From: Sequoia sempervirens
Taxonomy: Eukaryota > Streptophyta > Pinopsida > Cupressales > Cupressaceae
Length of the DNA: 64,000 bases
NCBI GenBank assembly: GCA_007258455.2
Contig: VDFB02193867.1
Location: forward strand, 527,488,751 to 527,552,750
Direction of reading: 5' to 3'
How positions within the stretch are numbered: the first letter of the stretch is position 1; every line of letters begins with the position of its first letter. Below are positions 24,887 through 38,539 of the stretch, piece after piece. The position numbers and the translations under genes are program-made. The notes under the pieces are model-generated. The model did no database searches, had not been told where the DNA came from, and saw only the letters and a program-made list of their open reading frames with translations.

Positions 24887-27824
24887 TGTCAAAAGGCACA
24901 GGAAAACTGAGAGGGGGGTGAATCAGTTGTCACCAAATTCAAACACAAAACTCCAAACACTTATCAACTTCACAACCACACTATTTTGTTATTAAGTGTG
25001 AACATGAAATGCAAATAACATAAAGTAAAATCAACAAAATGAACACCAGATTTTACATGGAAAACCTAATAAGGGAAAAACCATGGTGAGGATTAACTCA
25101 CAATATAAAGTAATAGCAAACTTGAATACAAAGGCTCATCGCCTGAATACAAAGGATCATTGCCTATAGAAAGGACTCACTATCCATGAGGGAGGCTCAC
25201 TACCTACAGATACAAAAGATAATAGAAAGATCTACCACAAAAATTTACACACATCCGCAACCTTGATTAGAAGATTGTAGAAATATTCAACTCACTACTT
25301 TCAAGAATCTAACACAATGAAGTATTGCTGCCTCAACTCACTTTCACACAATTCTTCTCTTCACTTGTGGCTTACTTTGTTAGTTTGCATCATCTAATCC
25401 TTAACATCTCGACTTGCATTTATACATGAAGACATCCAAATTTGACCACTCTCACATGGTCAAATTCATCTCTTTTATTCATCTATTTCGAATCCCCCAT
25501 CAATATTAATTAAATGATTTAATTAATTAATTAATATTTCCCATTTTCCTAATGTTCCTAAAGTATTTAATTTAATAATTAAATACTTTACCTTTCATCT
25601 CTTCCTCTCTAAATTACATAAATACACCAATTTATTTAATTTAGCCATGTGACCATTTAAATTTAAATCAATTTTAAATTCCCCCTTTTCTCTCTCCTTG
25701 TCACATCCTCCATAATCCTCTTCTAATCTAGATTAGTTTAATTAATCCATGATTAGGATGTGCACACCCTTAATCAGGGTTAATGTCACATCCTCCAACT
25801 TTTGTAACTTGGCTCTAATATGTCATTAGTCCTCTTAATCACCTATTTGCACAACCTTAATCTAATTCTCTTTCCATTTGTAGCATTTTCTCCAAGTCAA
25901 CCTTCATCATTAATTTCCCCATTTGGCCAAGACCCTCTTCCCCATGTGAATTTAAAATTCACTTTTATTCCTCCAAAGTTCTCCTCTTCCCCATGTAGAT
26001 CATTGAGAGGTCACATATCCCACATGGGGTCAAGGACCTACTTTATGAGGACCTTGTCTTATCTCCAAAGTACTTCCAATCATGTGAATTAAAAATTCAC
26101 ATTTATTATTCCAACAACTCTCTTTTCCATGATGATGTGTGAGGAATTCCAAAATTCCTCATGTGTCACATCCTTCACACATGGGAACAATAAGTTCCTT
26201 ATTAAGGAAATCTTCTCCCAATCCCAAGGTACCTGCAAGTAGCTCCATATCACATGTCCCCTTTCCACCTCACCTCCACATGGCAAGATGTGAGGGCTTG
26301 TGAGTCCTCAACTCACCACAACCCTTCATCTTGTCCATGTTGGCTAAATCCTAGCCATTCAATTATCTAGAAAATTATCCCCTAAATGGATTTCTCTTTC
26401 ATTTTTCATTATGCATTCACAACTTTCGAGCTCTCCAACTTTTGAAGCAATCAAGCACATTTGCATTCAATCATTTGCATTTTCCTCCAATATTTCACTT
26501 CAAGCTCGCTTTTCATTCATCTCATACACTTATCCAAATACCCACATCCATTTGCATATCATTTTAGGTGATTTTCCATCACGGAGCACAAAAATTATCA
26601 ACATCAAAGGGCCAACCAAAGGATCAACTTGAACAAGGTATAATCTTTCTTTTGTTCAAGTTCAACTAGGCTTATCTTGAGGTGTTGTCTTGTGTTTCTT
26701 TCCTTTTGCATTTAGTTCATTTTTTGCATTATTTAGGGTTAGAAAAACACTACACACAATACCATTTTCAACCTTAGAATTTTTTTCCAAGGTCAACCAC
26801 ATATGCTTCATTTCATAAATTCAGACTAGGTCGACAACTCAATATTCCTGCGATGGAAAGAAATGAGAGTGGACCAATTAAAAACTTAACCAATACCAAA
26901 AGCAACATCTTGGATCGACCACACACTACCTTATTTAATTTTTTAATTCTTCATATGAATTATAAACACCAGGTCAGTCAAACCTAATGAAAACACAAAT
27001 GAACATTGAAGTACACACTTTCCAACAAGAAGATAAAACACATATGACATAACACACATCAACATGCACAAGAACACATCTTAGATACTTACAGATACAT
27101 TTGCAATAAGTGCAACAACTTTGAAACACAAAACTCTTTCCAACAGTCCATCTAGACTATGGAAACCCATACAACTCTGAAGCTCAACTTCTAGAGCACC
27201 AAACCTTGAACATTTCTACCAAAACATAGAGAACATCATTATAAGAAATATTCCATATTTGCAAGACTTGAAACAAAACAATGGAGGAATGTGGAGTAGA
27301 AACATTTCTCCCAATCCACAAATAACCAACTCTTCCAAAACAGTTCACAAACTGGTGAACACAACTTTCACTTTCCATCAAACTAGCAACAACAAATCAA
27401 GAGATATCACCAACATATCACCAACAAAAAACCTTTAGATCTTCACAAGCATAGGATCAACACAGAAAAATGTGAAACACATTTTGAACACATATATAAC
27501 TTTGACTTCATTTTAGCACATCTATAACATCATAAGGATAGCTCCATGTACTCACAACATCTCAACAACATCTCAGTTATAAATACACAATCTGCAAAAT
27601 TCTAAATTGTGTTAACATCAATGACAACATCACCAAAATTCCTCATACTTGTAACAATCTCTCCCTTTGTCATTGATGGCAGCACATTATGTGAAAATCC
27701 ATCAAATACCACATTCTCCAACCTACACAATATTCTAGGAGAACACCTCTTTCTCTTCTACTATTTTTCACATGACTCTCTCGCCCCCTTTGACATCAAT
27801 GGAAAATATCAAGTTATTTGATCA
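24887..27824 (-). repeat. C1 left LTR (3' LTR of the copy), interrupted
   Basis: In + coordinates it runs from TGTCAAAAGG to gatCA, next to the polypurine tract. Without the solo LTR and its duplicated bases it is about 1600 bp, against 1664 bp for the right LTR. The two align along their length with roughly one difference in ten bases near the end I compared by eye. Confidence 0.85.
25427..26758 (+). repeat. Solo LTR (1332 bp) inserted in the C1 left LTR
   Basis: It starts TGAAGACATCC and ends cacaCA. ATACA (25422-25426) and ATACC (26759-26763) flank it. The other C1 LTR has the uninterrupted site ttataccattttc near 45090, so this is an insertion with a 5-bp duplication, one base later mutated. 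It resembles the T1 LTR from start to end (tgtagacacccaaatttga; cttaatcttgaggtgt-like end), so it comes from a related Tat family. No internal sequence remains, as after LTR-LTR recombination. Confidence 0.88.
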
Positions 27825-27836
27825 CTCCCCCTTAGG
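27825..27836 (-). other. C1 polypurine tract
   Basis: On the minus strand ctaagggggag directly precedes the LTR start TGATCA. The same tract precedes the right LTR at 46204-46214. A second tract (aaagggggcg) lies within the left LTR, just inside its start at about 27783. Confidence 0.7.
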
Positions 27837-27964
27837 AGTGCACCCATTCAACTCATACTGCAATAATGAAAAGTTTCTACTCCCCCTGTGGAGTAGACCC
27901 ATTCATCAGTCTAAATAAATGAAGAATCTGTGAATCCACTGGACTAATGCACCTTCATATGCAC
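27837..27964 (-). other. C1 3' untranslated region
   Basis: A short AT-rich stretch between the RNase H stop and the polypurine tract, matched by 46215-46332 in the second copy. Contains an agtagaccc..ggagtag word pair. Confidence 0.6.
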
Positions 27965-29640
27965 CTAGTTTGGAGGTCCAATGATCCCCAACCTCTCCCC
28001 AAGATACTCAAAAGTATCCTTGGGTAGAGCCTTAGTAAATATATCTGCAATCTGTTCCTTTGTTGACACATACTCTAGCCTGAATTTATTCTTCAACACC
28101 TTCTCTCTCAGGAAATGATATATGATAGATATGTGTTTTGTTCTTGAATGCATTACTGGATTCTTTTAAATGTTTATAGGACTTGTATTGTCACAAAAAA
28201 TAGGATAGGATCATCACATATCACTCCAATATCTTTTAGAGTTTGCTTTATCCACAAAACCTGAGTTCAACATGATGCTATAGCAATATATTCTGCTTCT
28301 ACAATGGATAAATAAACTAAGTCCTATTTATTATTCAACCATGAAACCAATCTTCCACCAAGAAAGAAAGCACCACCACTGGTACTCTTTCGGTCATCCA
28401 CACAACCATCCCAATTTGCATCAATATAAGCACTCAAAGTGAAATCAACATCCTTAGGATACCATAAGCCATAATCCAATGTAACTTTAAGATATTTGAA
28501 TATCCTCTTTATAGTTGTAACATGTTCCTATTTAGGTTCTACTTGAAACCTGGGAACTAAACATATTGCATGCATGATATCCGATATGGTAGTAGTAAGA
28601 TACAATAGTCCACCAATCATAGATCTATATTTTCTCTAATCAAATTTAGTAGATTCATCATATTTACTCACCTTACATTTGGTCACCATAGGAGTACTAA
28701 CCGATTTGGAGTCATCCATTCAAAAATTCTTCAACAACTCTTTCACATATTTTGATTGTGAAATGAATATCCCCTTATCAATTTGATTTACTTAAAGACC
28801 AAGAAATAAATTTAGCTCACCAATCATGGACATTTCAAATTATTTTTGCATTTCCTCTGCAAATCTCTTACACATACCTTCATTTCCTCCAAAGATGATA
28901 TCATCAAATATACTAGTGCTATCAAAATTTTGTTACATTACACTTTGAAGTAGAAATTACTGTCAGTAGATCGTTTACTAAATCCTTGCTATGTCAGGTA
29001 TCTATCCAATCTTGTGTACCAAGCTCTAGGAGCTTGCTTTAGTCCATACAATGCCTTCTTCAATTTGCAAACCATATCTAGTTTGTCTGATAATTGAAAT
29101 CCTTCAAGCTATTCCATGTATACTTCTTCCAATTCACCTTTCAGGAATGCAGACTTGACATCCATTTGATATACTTTGAAATGCTTGTGGGTAGAAAATG
29201 CCAAAAATATCCTAATAGCTTCCATTCTAGCCACAGGGGAAAATGTCTCTTCAAAGTCTATGCCTTCAACTTGTGAGTATCCTTTGCATACAAGTCTTTC
29301 TTTTTTTCTTATAACTTCACCATTTTCATTCAACTTATTCCTAAACACCCATTTTGAACCAATTAGATTCTTATTCATAGGTCTAGGGACTAATTCCCAT
29401 GTCTGATTCTTCTCTATTTGTTGTAACTCTTCTTTCGTAGCTCTAACCCAACCCTCATCTTCACATTCTTCACACATAGACTTAGGTTCTATTTTAGAAA
29501 GAAAACATAGATTTACCTCAACTACTACTTCTTTTCTTCACACCTTCACTCTTATCTCCAATTATCTGTTCCTTCGGATGATTCTTTTACACATACTTAG
29601 GAGTCTTAAAAATAGGTTTCAATTCATTTTCTTCTTCTTA
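27965..29640 (-). pseudogene. C1 reverse transcriptase and RNase H (decayed)
   Basis: The copia-type RT (RVT_2) opens near 29477 with EEGW-like [18 protein letters not shown], then [27 protein letters not shown] and [16 protein letters not shown]. Past a stop come [11 protein letters not shown] (about 29030) and a FDDIIFGG active-site segment (about 28890) where YVDD is usual. RNase H shows VEAEYIAIAS near 28290 and ends with EQIADIFTKALPKDTF near 28000. Multiple stops and frameshifts lie between 29108 and 28154. Confidence 0.85.
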
Positions 29641-30600
29641 TTTAGTTTATTCTTCTTCTTCTTCCTTATTCTCTTCAGGTACTAGTGCATAGATAGGATC
29701 ATTTGGTTCCACTTCACTCATCTCAATAGGTCTGTGCATATCCTCACCAACCTCCACACTAGCACTCTCAACAATCTTCCTCAATCTTTTATTGAAGCAT
29801 CTATATGCTTTTCTAGTAGTTGAGTATCCAAGAAAAATTCCTTGATCACATCTAGCATCAAACTTCCCAAGATTATCATCATCTCTTTTAATGTAAGATC
29901 TACTTCCAAATACCTTAAAGTATTTCTTAGTAGGAGCCTTACCAGTCCATAAATCATAAGAAGTCTTTGTGTCGTTGCCTCTAATTTGAACTCTGTTAAG
30001 GACATAAACAATAGTGTGTATTGCTTCTCTCCAGTACACATTAGGTACATTTGATTCATTCATCATGGTTCTTGCAGCTTCCTATACAATCTGATTCTTT
30101 CTCTCAACCACTCCATTCTACTGAGGGGTTCTTAGAGAAAAAGAGTGTATTTTTATGCCATGCTATTCACAAAATGCATTAAATTCACTAGAAGTGAATT
30201 CTCCACCTCTATCAAATCTCGAACATTTGATTCTTAAGTTCACCTCATTTTCTACTTTTTCTTTGAACAATTTAAACCTATCTAGAGCCTGAGTCTTCTC
30301 TCTAAGAAAAGCAACCCATGTCATTAGAGAATAATCATCAATAAGGAGCATGAAATACCTGTCACCATTTAAGCTTCCTATTATAGTCTGACCATAGAGG
30401 TTTGTATGAATTAATTCCAACATTTTGGTAGTAGATTGCTCTTTTAAAACTACATCTTGTTTGTTTCCTTAATTGATAACTTATGCAAACAATATTAGCA
30501 AGCTTTATGATTCTAGTCAAACCTTGGACAACATATCTTGAATTGACTTTGACCAGATTATCAAAGTTTACATGTCCCATTCTTCGGTGCCACAACCAAA
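29641..30600 (-). pseudogene. C1 integrase (decayed)
   Basis: The GAG-pre-integrase zinc region begins with MWHRRMGHVNFDNL (about 30595). The core includes ELIHTNLYG, where an Asp is usual in place of Asn, then FMLLIDDYS, SRFDRGGEF and the Glu-bearing NGVVERKNQIV near 30100. The conserved tail AHTIVYVLNRV-type segment and KVFGSRSYI follow. An acidic, Glu-rich stretch near 29645 leads to RT. Stops lie near 30120 and 30075. Confidence 0.85.
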
Positions 30601-31220
30601 CTTTATTAATCTACGATATAATGCACTGACCATCAACACCCTTAAGTTGATAGATGTTTCCACGAGTTCTTCCTACATTAACCATAGCTCTAGATCCTTT
30701 TATAATCTCATAGGTATTATCTTGAAACACAAGTTTAAAACATTTGCTACACACCTATCCAATTCTCAAAAGGTTATGCCTTAGTCCCTTTACATAATAT
30801 ACATCATCAATGTTGTGTATTCCATCAAAACTAATTTTACCTTTCCCAACAATCTTTACTCCTAAATCATCACCAAACATGACCAAACCACCATCATATT
30901 TTTCAAGTTTAGTAAAATTACTTTTATCTCTAGTCATGTGATTAGAACATCCACTATCAATCACCTAGTATTCTTCATCATCTCTAGCATGAAAGGTAGT
31001 GACCAAAGTACCTTCCATCTCATTCTTCTTATTCTCCAAAAAATCATTTTCTTGGATATTTTCTAGGGTTAGCAGACATATATTTATTCTCCAAAGCTGA
31101 AAACAAGCATTCACTATCATCACCTTCATAATTAGATTCATCATCAGAGATTTTGGCTTCTTCTTTAGCATCATACAACTTTTTTTATTTCTTATCCTTT
31201 CTATCTTTATCCTTATAATC
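30601..31220 (-). pseudogene. C1 protease and pre-integrase part (decayed)
   Basis: MIDSGCSNHMTRDKSNFTKL near 30964 is the copia protease/pre-integrase segment with the D-S-G active site. GKGKISFDGIHNIDDVYYV and GLRHNLLRIG follow. The part upstream to 31220 is the Lys/Asp/Glu-rich gag-protease linker, cut at 31220 by G1. The same reading path resumes at 43672. Confidence 0.8.
31216..31220. repeat. G1 target site duplication, left copy
   Basis: TAATC here equals 43667-43671, so G1 insertion duplicated 5 bp, normal for Ty3/gypsy integrase. Confidence 0.88.
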
Positions 31221-33341
31221 TATAATACCCCATCGCACAAACCCCAAAGGAACAACTAAAAAATGCAACAATTTTTTTTTTTTAAACATAAGGAATGCAC
31301 TTTAAGTTTCTATCATAACTGAAGTTTCAAGTTGCACATCTAAGCCCCTTGGGTACATGAGGTGACATTACCAAACTATCCTATAACAAAGTTAATAGAT
31401 GAACATTAACTTACCAATTACGTAATCCATTCATTCACATACTATCACTTAACCACTCATTAACAATAAGAAAAATAATAAGAATAATCCACACATGAAA
31501 ATTACAATAAATTAATCATGGAGATATAAAGTACATATTTCCACAGATACATCACATTAATAGTATTTACAAATTTTAGTTCAAGAATGATTTACATGGT
31601 GTGACAATACATATTACATCAATCTAATAGTACTTCTCAATGAACACATATACAAAATTACATTATAAGTCTTCCCAACACACGTGGGAGTGATACATCA
31701 ATACATAGAATACATCTGGAGTAGAAATATACATCTGGTAACATATGAACCCTGGATCAAACTGCATCTGAAAAACTTTGCACTGAATGGTACAATTGCA
31801 TCACAAGGGGACCCAACAGGGTGCGTAGCATGTTCCACCCAACCACCCCTGTACTAGGAGTAAATAAGAAAGGATCCCTAACCAAGCACATCCAAATAGT
31901 CACACAAGACTAACTTCAGAAACGTAAAGCAAGAGACCACAAAGGAAATATAATATCAAAAGATCACTCGCAAATCATAACAACCATAAACCACCAAAAC
32001 ATAACAATTGACCACTTCCAAAGGCTTTCAATAAAACAACTCAAAGGGAATGCTAGAGGAGAGTGTCATCACATGGCCTTACATGGATTATCCAAAAAAC
32101 CTATCACAAGGTTCCGCCTCCATCTATGGTTATCCCGACTACCTATCTCAAGGCATTGCTCCATAGGGTGACTCATGTGGAATCGTTAACTTCTCATGAA
32201 GACAAGCCAATGATCATGCCAACCACGGCCTTCTCAGCCCACCTTTAGTCTATGAAAGCCTTAATAGGTGGACGAGGCATCCATAATTATCTTATTATTG
32301 TTTAACTACCCACCCCCTAATTAATTAATTAGGTTATCACTTATTACTCTAACTCTAACGTGGGTTATCCTAACAACCCCTTTGTGCATCAACACCCACA
32401 TAGAGCCACTCTCCCTAGAAACCCAAAACATAAAAATCCAATTCCAAGGAGTTGTACTAGCAAGAACACTGTACCACAAATGGAACATCCGTGAGGCAAA
32501 ACCATCTCACCAAAATCATATGAAACAACACTCATAAAAGTGGTACAACTCCATATATAAACTCAAATCACAACTAAAACATAGGCACCAAAATCAAATT
32601 GAAAGATAAAATAAAACATCATTTCCCCACCTCTGGAAGTCCCTAATAATTAACTTAAACTCCTATAGAAGGATAACAGCTGAAGGATTTTTTCCACAAT
32701 ACAAAATTCTATTTAAGAGAAATTCATAATTGACTCATGAATAATTCCAAGAGAAAACAATTACATAAAACAACATATAACATATTTCGTTACAAAATAG
32801 TTTCACCAAGAAAATAAATAAATTAGTTTACTCAAGAATATTCAACTTAATTTAAATCACATGGTTTATTTCTAATTTACTCGATTTCACTATAACATTG
32901 CAAATTTATTTAATTATTCCATAATCATAACATATATAATCATCTTAATATATATATATACATATATATATACACTTTTATACATATATACATATATAGA
33001 TATATACGTATATATAATAAAATATATATATTAAAAATTATGCATTTAAAACATATTATAAAAATTACTAATATACTTCTCTGTAATTTACAGTAGTAAG
33101 TATATATATATATTTATATAGTCTATATATAACAAAAAAAAATGAATTAAATAAAAATTGAATTAAAAACAACTTTTAAGAAACAAACCCCACTAAGTAA
33201 GTACTACATACCTCCCATTGGGGAGGTCACAACCCACATGGCTATGCCCAACAGCCATCAGCTATTGTGCGTAGCCTATGGCTTGTGCACAGTACCACCA
33301 GGGGTCAGGGGTGGTATGGTGGCAGCCAACCACTCCCCCCC

Positions 33342-33399
<58 letters not shown>

Positions 33400-35073
33400 A
33401 TTTTTTATTTTTCAAAAACATAGTACAAGAACTCTGCGAAATAATTATATATTTCTTTACAAAAGAGACAAAATATAAAATTTGAATATGTATATGTATA
33501 TGCATATATATATATAGGTATATATGTATATACATTTTCCCACTAAATACAAAATAAATAATATAAATACAATGAATCAATAGTCTAGTTTTTCTCCAAC
33601 ACAAAATAAATCTGAGCATACAATTTCAATCCCCTTAATAAATTGATTCTCTTTTCAAACAAGAATTTCACAACTAGATTTATTGAAGAAAATTTAGAAG
33701 ATTTCACAATAGTTTTCTATAGAAGATTTAAAGGTTTAACACACACAATTTTTCAATAACAAAACCCTCTTTCAAAACATAGACATTGATTTTCGAATAT
33801 GGCAGACATGATTTTCATTTCCCTTAAAAAACTATAAAAAAAAAAATGAATTAATAATCAAAAAGAACCTGAAGTCCTTCATTTGATGTTGAATCCAAAT
33901 ACGGTAGCCCTTCTTTCTCTTTCGAAAACAGATTTCCTCTGCAGGTCCTTCTCGAATTCCTTATTTCAGCTAACTTTAGGATTAATATTATATTTTTCCT
34001 TCCAAAGAACAATTTTTAACAGAGAAGTGCACACATATATTTTCTTCAACCCTTTTTTTTTACTTCTTCTTTTTTAGGCCAAAACCAAAACCCATTCCTT
34101 TGTGTGTGTAGAAAAACTTCTCTTTTCTCACAATAAAATAAAGATCTTCTTTCTTCTCAAAAATCCAACCCATGCATTGGTTCTTTTTATTGGAGCTCAC
34201 ATTCATCTCACAAATTTAATAAAAATATTCCTTAATTTCACATTTATCCTCACATGATATTATCCTTAGATTTTATAATATTAATATTTTGAAAAAGACA
34301 ATTTACAATTATCACAAACATTATTTATTTAAAATAATTAGTTTATACCTTTTAATTAATTAGATAACTTTTAATTTACAATATTTAAATCCAACATATA
34401 ACTAAATTACAATTAATCATATCAACAAAATAACATTAATTAATCTCATATAAAATAAAGATAAATTAAATAACAACTAACCACAAATAAAATAAATAAT
34501 CAACCACCAAACAATAAAAAAACAAGGACAAGGTCAAGACCACGACATTGAAAGACTCACAATGAGGTGACGAACTTGGGATGGGGACACTTCCTTATCA
34601 AATCCCTTTTTCAACATCATACCCATTGGGTTTATGGGACACACTCAGTCCTGACAAGCAGGTGGAGTCAGTATCTTGTACCTGCATGCTACATAGAAAT
34701 AAACGTCAAGTAGCATGTAAATCTCCATTGCAGAGACATTGTGAAAGCTAATCACGGGGCAGTAGGGTGCTCGCAAGCGAGTGATGCTACTCTGTCCTTT
34801 CACCAAGACTAACTAACAGACACATCAGAAACCATAGCAACATAGAATCACAACATCACCACATATAATATTAAAGAAAACCATAGCATAACCAAATAAT
34901 ATAACCACCACATAATGTATCATCAAACATCATAAGTGATGTCAAGTGCAGCAAACCAAACAAACTATGAATCCACACACAACCAATTCAGTGAACTAAT
35001 CACCATCACAAACCAAGTACCAAACCAACACATAAGTGTATCAAAGAGTATCAACAACATGAGGGGTATTACA
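31221..35073 (-). repeat. G1 left LTR (3' LTR, 3853 bp)
   Basis: It aligns over its whole length with 39859-43666. On the minus strand it starts TGTAATACCCCTC right after the polypurine tract. The other end reads TATA... in + orientation where the partner has TGTA, a G-to-A change at the terminus. Contains a 52-bp AT run and a gcgtgggtgttgatgc-like GC-richer core. Confidence 0.9.
33345..33396. repeat. (AT)26 microsatellite in the G1 left LTR
   Basis: A pure AT run. The homologous site in the right LTR (about 41994-42019) is about half as long and interrupted by gt, so the run expanded or contracted after insertion. Confidence 0.92.
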
Positions 35074-35085
35074 TCCTCCCCCTAG
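35074..35085 (-). other. G1 polypurine tract
   Basis: On the minus strand ctagggggagga lies immediately before the LTR start TGTAATACC. Confidence 0.85.
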
Positions 35086-35093
35086 AACATGGA

Positions 35094-36450
35094 TTACTCC
35101 TGGAAGCTAGTAAATAAATATGGGTAAGCATCTCTAATATGGGATGCATCCTCCCATGTTGCCGAAGTCTCATCATTCGGATCCCACTGAACCCACACCT
35201 ATTAAATATCCTTTCCCTTCAATGCGAGTCTTCGATGTTGTAGCACGACCACAGGCTTGAGAGCTAGCTACCCATCCTTGACCTATAGAGGATTCCAATC
35301 AACTACGTGAGTAACATCAGTATAATATGGTCTAAGGACTGAAACATAAAAAATATCGTGAACCTGTGACAGACTGGGTGGCAAGGTTAGGTGGTAGGAA
35401 ATAGGACCAATTCTTTCTAACACCTCAAATGGACCTACGAAGTGGGGCACAAGCTTAGAACCCTTTCCATAATGAATAGGTCTCTTCTACATACGTACTC
35501 AAAGAAACACTCGATCAATAACTGCAAACTGCTGATCAACTCTATGTGCATCAACATACTTCTTCAACCTATCTTGAGCTTCTACAAGATGCTCTCAAAT
35601 ACAAGCTACCTACTATTCCATATCTCGAAGCATTTTGGGTCCAAGAAGAACCCTGTCATCTAATCTATCCTAGCTTAAAGGGGTACAAAAAGGATGACCT
35701 TATAAAGCCTGAAAAGGAGCCATGTCGATCAAACTATGGTAACCATTATTGTAGGCAAACTTGACCAAGTGCAGATAATCTTCCCAATGTGATTTTGGTC
35801 CATGACATACATGCAAAGTATATCCTCAAGCACCTGATCATCTCTCTCAGTCTGACCATCTGTCTCAAGATGGTAGGCAGAACTAAAGTTCAATTGAGTC
35901 CCTACGGACCGTTGCAAAGATGTCCATAGCATAGATGTGAATACCAAATCTTTGTCAGAACTTATTCTTCATGGTATCCCATGCAATCGAACAATGTCTT
36001 CCATGAACACCTTGGCTACCGAAGAAGCAGTATAAGAATATTGGATAGGAGAGAAATGGGCTACCTTGGTCAATCTATCCACAGTGACCATGATAGTGTC
36101 ATATCGCTTGGAAGACATTGGAAAGCCAACAATGAAATCCATAGAGATAATGTCCCACTTCCATTCTGGAACAAGATGAGGCTGCAACAAACCTGTCAGA
36201 TGATGATGCTCAACCTTAACCTTTTGAAATTATAGACATCTAGCCACAAAATTGGTGATATCACACTTCAATCCTGCTCGAAAATATAGTGAGCGCAGAT
36301 CTGGACGCATTTTCTTAACTCTAGGATGTGCCGAATAAGGTTCCTAATGGGCTTTAGTCAAGATTAATGTGTGAAGACCCTCTATAAGAGGTACATACAT
36401 TCAGCCCACATAGCGCAAGACACCATCAAAATCCAATGAGTATCCAACAA
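35094..36450 (-). pseudogene. G1 integrase with C-terminal chromodomain (decayed)
   Basis: The core has the D segment WDIISMDFIVGFP (about 36150), the D segment INSDKDLVF (about 35950) and the E segment LETDGQTERDDQVLED (about 35860), so the D-D-E triad is present. The C-terminal chromodomain near 35300-35110 reads VWVQWDPNDETSATWED and SHIRDAYPYLF, with upstream in-frame stops. It ends at a TAA at 35094-35096. Chromodomains in this group direct insertion to marked chromatin. Confidence 0.85.
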
Positions 36451-36572
36451 ATTTTCCTTCCAAAGCTCTGTCTGACTCAATTTCAGATTTCACCTCTTGA
36501 TACCAATTTTTTGAGGTGAGAGTGGTTAGGATCTAACTCCTCAAATCAACTCCAAGAGTTACCATAGCTATC

Positions 36573-37870
36573 TCATGCATACGTCATCTCAAAGCATCTA
36601 CCACAAAATTCTCTTTTCCTTGGATCTACTTTAAAATTATATTCACACAAGAATTCCATCCACCTTCTTTGTCTTACATTCAAGTTTGGTTGTGTGAAGA
36701 TGTATTGCAGACTATGATGATTTGTATGTAACTCAAACCAATGTCCTAAAAAGAAATGTCTCCATCTTACTAGAGCATGAACCATAATGGCCAACTCAAG
36801 ATCATGTGTGGGGTAGTTCAATTCATGATCCTTAAGTTTACAAGATTCATACACAATGAAGCATCTGTACATACTACAAATGGCCTCTAAGCCTTCCAAG
36901 GAAGCATCTGTACATACTACAAATTCTCCCATCGGATCTGGTACTGCCAAAATTGGTGCACTAGTTAGCTTTTCCTTAAGAGTATGGAATGCTAACTGAC
37001 ATTGATCTGACCAAAGAAATTTCTTCCCTTCCTTTGGAGAGAGGTGACGGGATGCGCAATCCTAGAGAAGCCTTGGACGAACCACTAATAATAGCTTGCT
37101 AGTCCCATGAAAATATGAATTTATGAGACATTTGTGGGTATGGGACAATCCACAATGGCCTGAATCTTTTCAGGATCAATGGATATTCCTTCACCTGAAA
37201 TGAAATGACCCAAATATTGAACTTCAATCTTATAGAGTTCACACTTTTCTAGGTTGGCATACAATTGATTGTCCCTTAAGCAGTATAGCACCTGTCTTAG
37301 ATGTTCCTCATGTTCCTCCATAGATTTGGAATAAATTAGAATATCATCAAGAAACATAAGAAAAAATCTATCCAAATATGTTTGAAACACTCCATTCATT
37401 AAGCTCATGAAGACTGAAGGTGCATTTTTCAACTCGAACAACATCACAGTGAACTTGTAATCTCCGTATCGAGTGAAAAATGTTGTTTTATGAATATCCG
37501 GTTCCATAATCCTCAACTGATGATACCTTGATTTGAGATCAATCTTAGAAAATACCTTCACCCCTTTTATTTGATCAAAAATATCATTAATTTTGGGTAG
37601 GGGATATCAGTTCTTCATTGTTACTTCGTTCAAATTCCTGTAATCAATACAAAACCAGAGAGAACCATCCTTCTTCTTTACAAAAATTATGAGTGCTCCC
37701 CAAGGGGAAACACTTGGGCAGATAAACCCTTGAGCCAATAGCTCCTCCAATTGTAGATAGAGTTCTTGAAGCTCTTGCATTGTCATCTGGTACAAAGCCT
37801 GAGATATAGGCTCAACACTAGGTACTAGATCAATCCTGAAATCTATATCCCATTTTGGTGGCATACCCAG
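36573..37870 (-). pseudogene. G1 reverse transcriptase and RNase H (decayed)
   Basis: The RT runs from [16 protein letters not shown] (about 37864) through [35 protein letters not shown], the active site FLDDILIYS (about 37345) and LEKCELYKIEVQYLGHFIS. RNase H follows with VVCTDASLEGLEAI (about 36915) and YPTHDLELAIMVHALVRWRH (about 36810). FLDD replaces the usual YxDD Tyr with Phe. Stops separate the parts. Confidence 0.88.
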
Positions 37871-38182
37871 TATCTCACTTGGAAAAACATCAGAAAACCC
37901 CTTAAGGAGAGGCTAATAATCCAATGGAAACCCTTGACTATCCATTGACTCAATATCACTCACTGCTATTACAAAAAGATGACAACCTTGCCAGAAAAAT
38001 CTTTTTAGCTGCATGGCAGAGATCACTCACAATGAAATGGGCCTTTGAATACCCACAATCTCCACCTCCTTTCTAGAATCATTGACGCACTGCATTGCTT
38101 TACGATGATAGTCTATCATGGCACAGTGTGCACTCAACCAATCCATTCCCAAGATGACATCATATGAGCCAAGTGGTAGGAT

Positions 38183-38485
38183 CTAGAGATCCAGCTTAGT
38201 TGTCAATGTCCCTAAATCCAGACAACCCTGAACAAGCTTCTCAACTACAACCTTTGACCCTAAGGCCAATTCAACTTGCCATTTTACACCTTTCCTAGTT
38301 GCCACCAATCTACATCGCTCTACTACTGAAGGAAATATAAAAGAGTCAGATGCACTAGAATCAAAGAGTATGGAAATACTAGTACCATGTAACACACCTG
38401 ATGTCTTGATTATAGTGTCCTGATGTTCTGCTTGACAATTGTCCACTTCCACAAACACCTGATGTGCTCTACTTGCATCGCCCAC
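38183..38485 (-). pseudogene. G1 aspartic protease (decayed)
   Basis: TSISILFDSSASDSFIFPS near 38380 matches the gypsy protease active-site region, with D-S-S where D-S-G is expected. That change of Gly to Ser would likely inactivate it. A conserved hydrophobic strand and LGTLTTKLDL follow. Confidence 0.78.
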
Positions 38486-38539
38486 TGTCAGCTCAGAAGC
38501 AGCTAGTTTTTGGCTAAAACCTGAAGTACTCCTTTGTGG

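Noticed and set aside
27609..27821. Small plus-strand ORF in the C1 LTR, repeated near 46000
   Set aside because: Both copies are LTR sequence; the frame is not kept between them.
33267..33619. Tyr/Ile repeat ORFs
   Set aside because: Translation of the (AT)n microsatellite in the G1 LTR.
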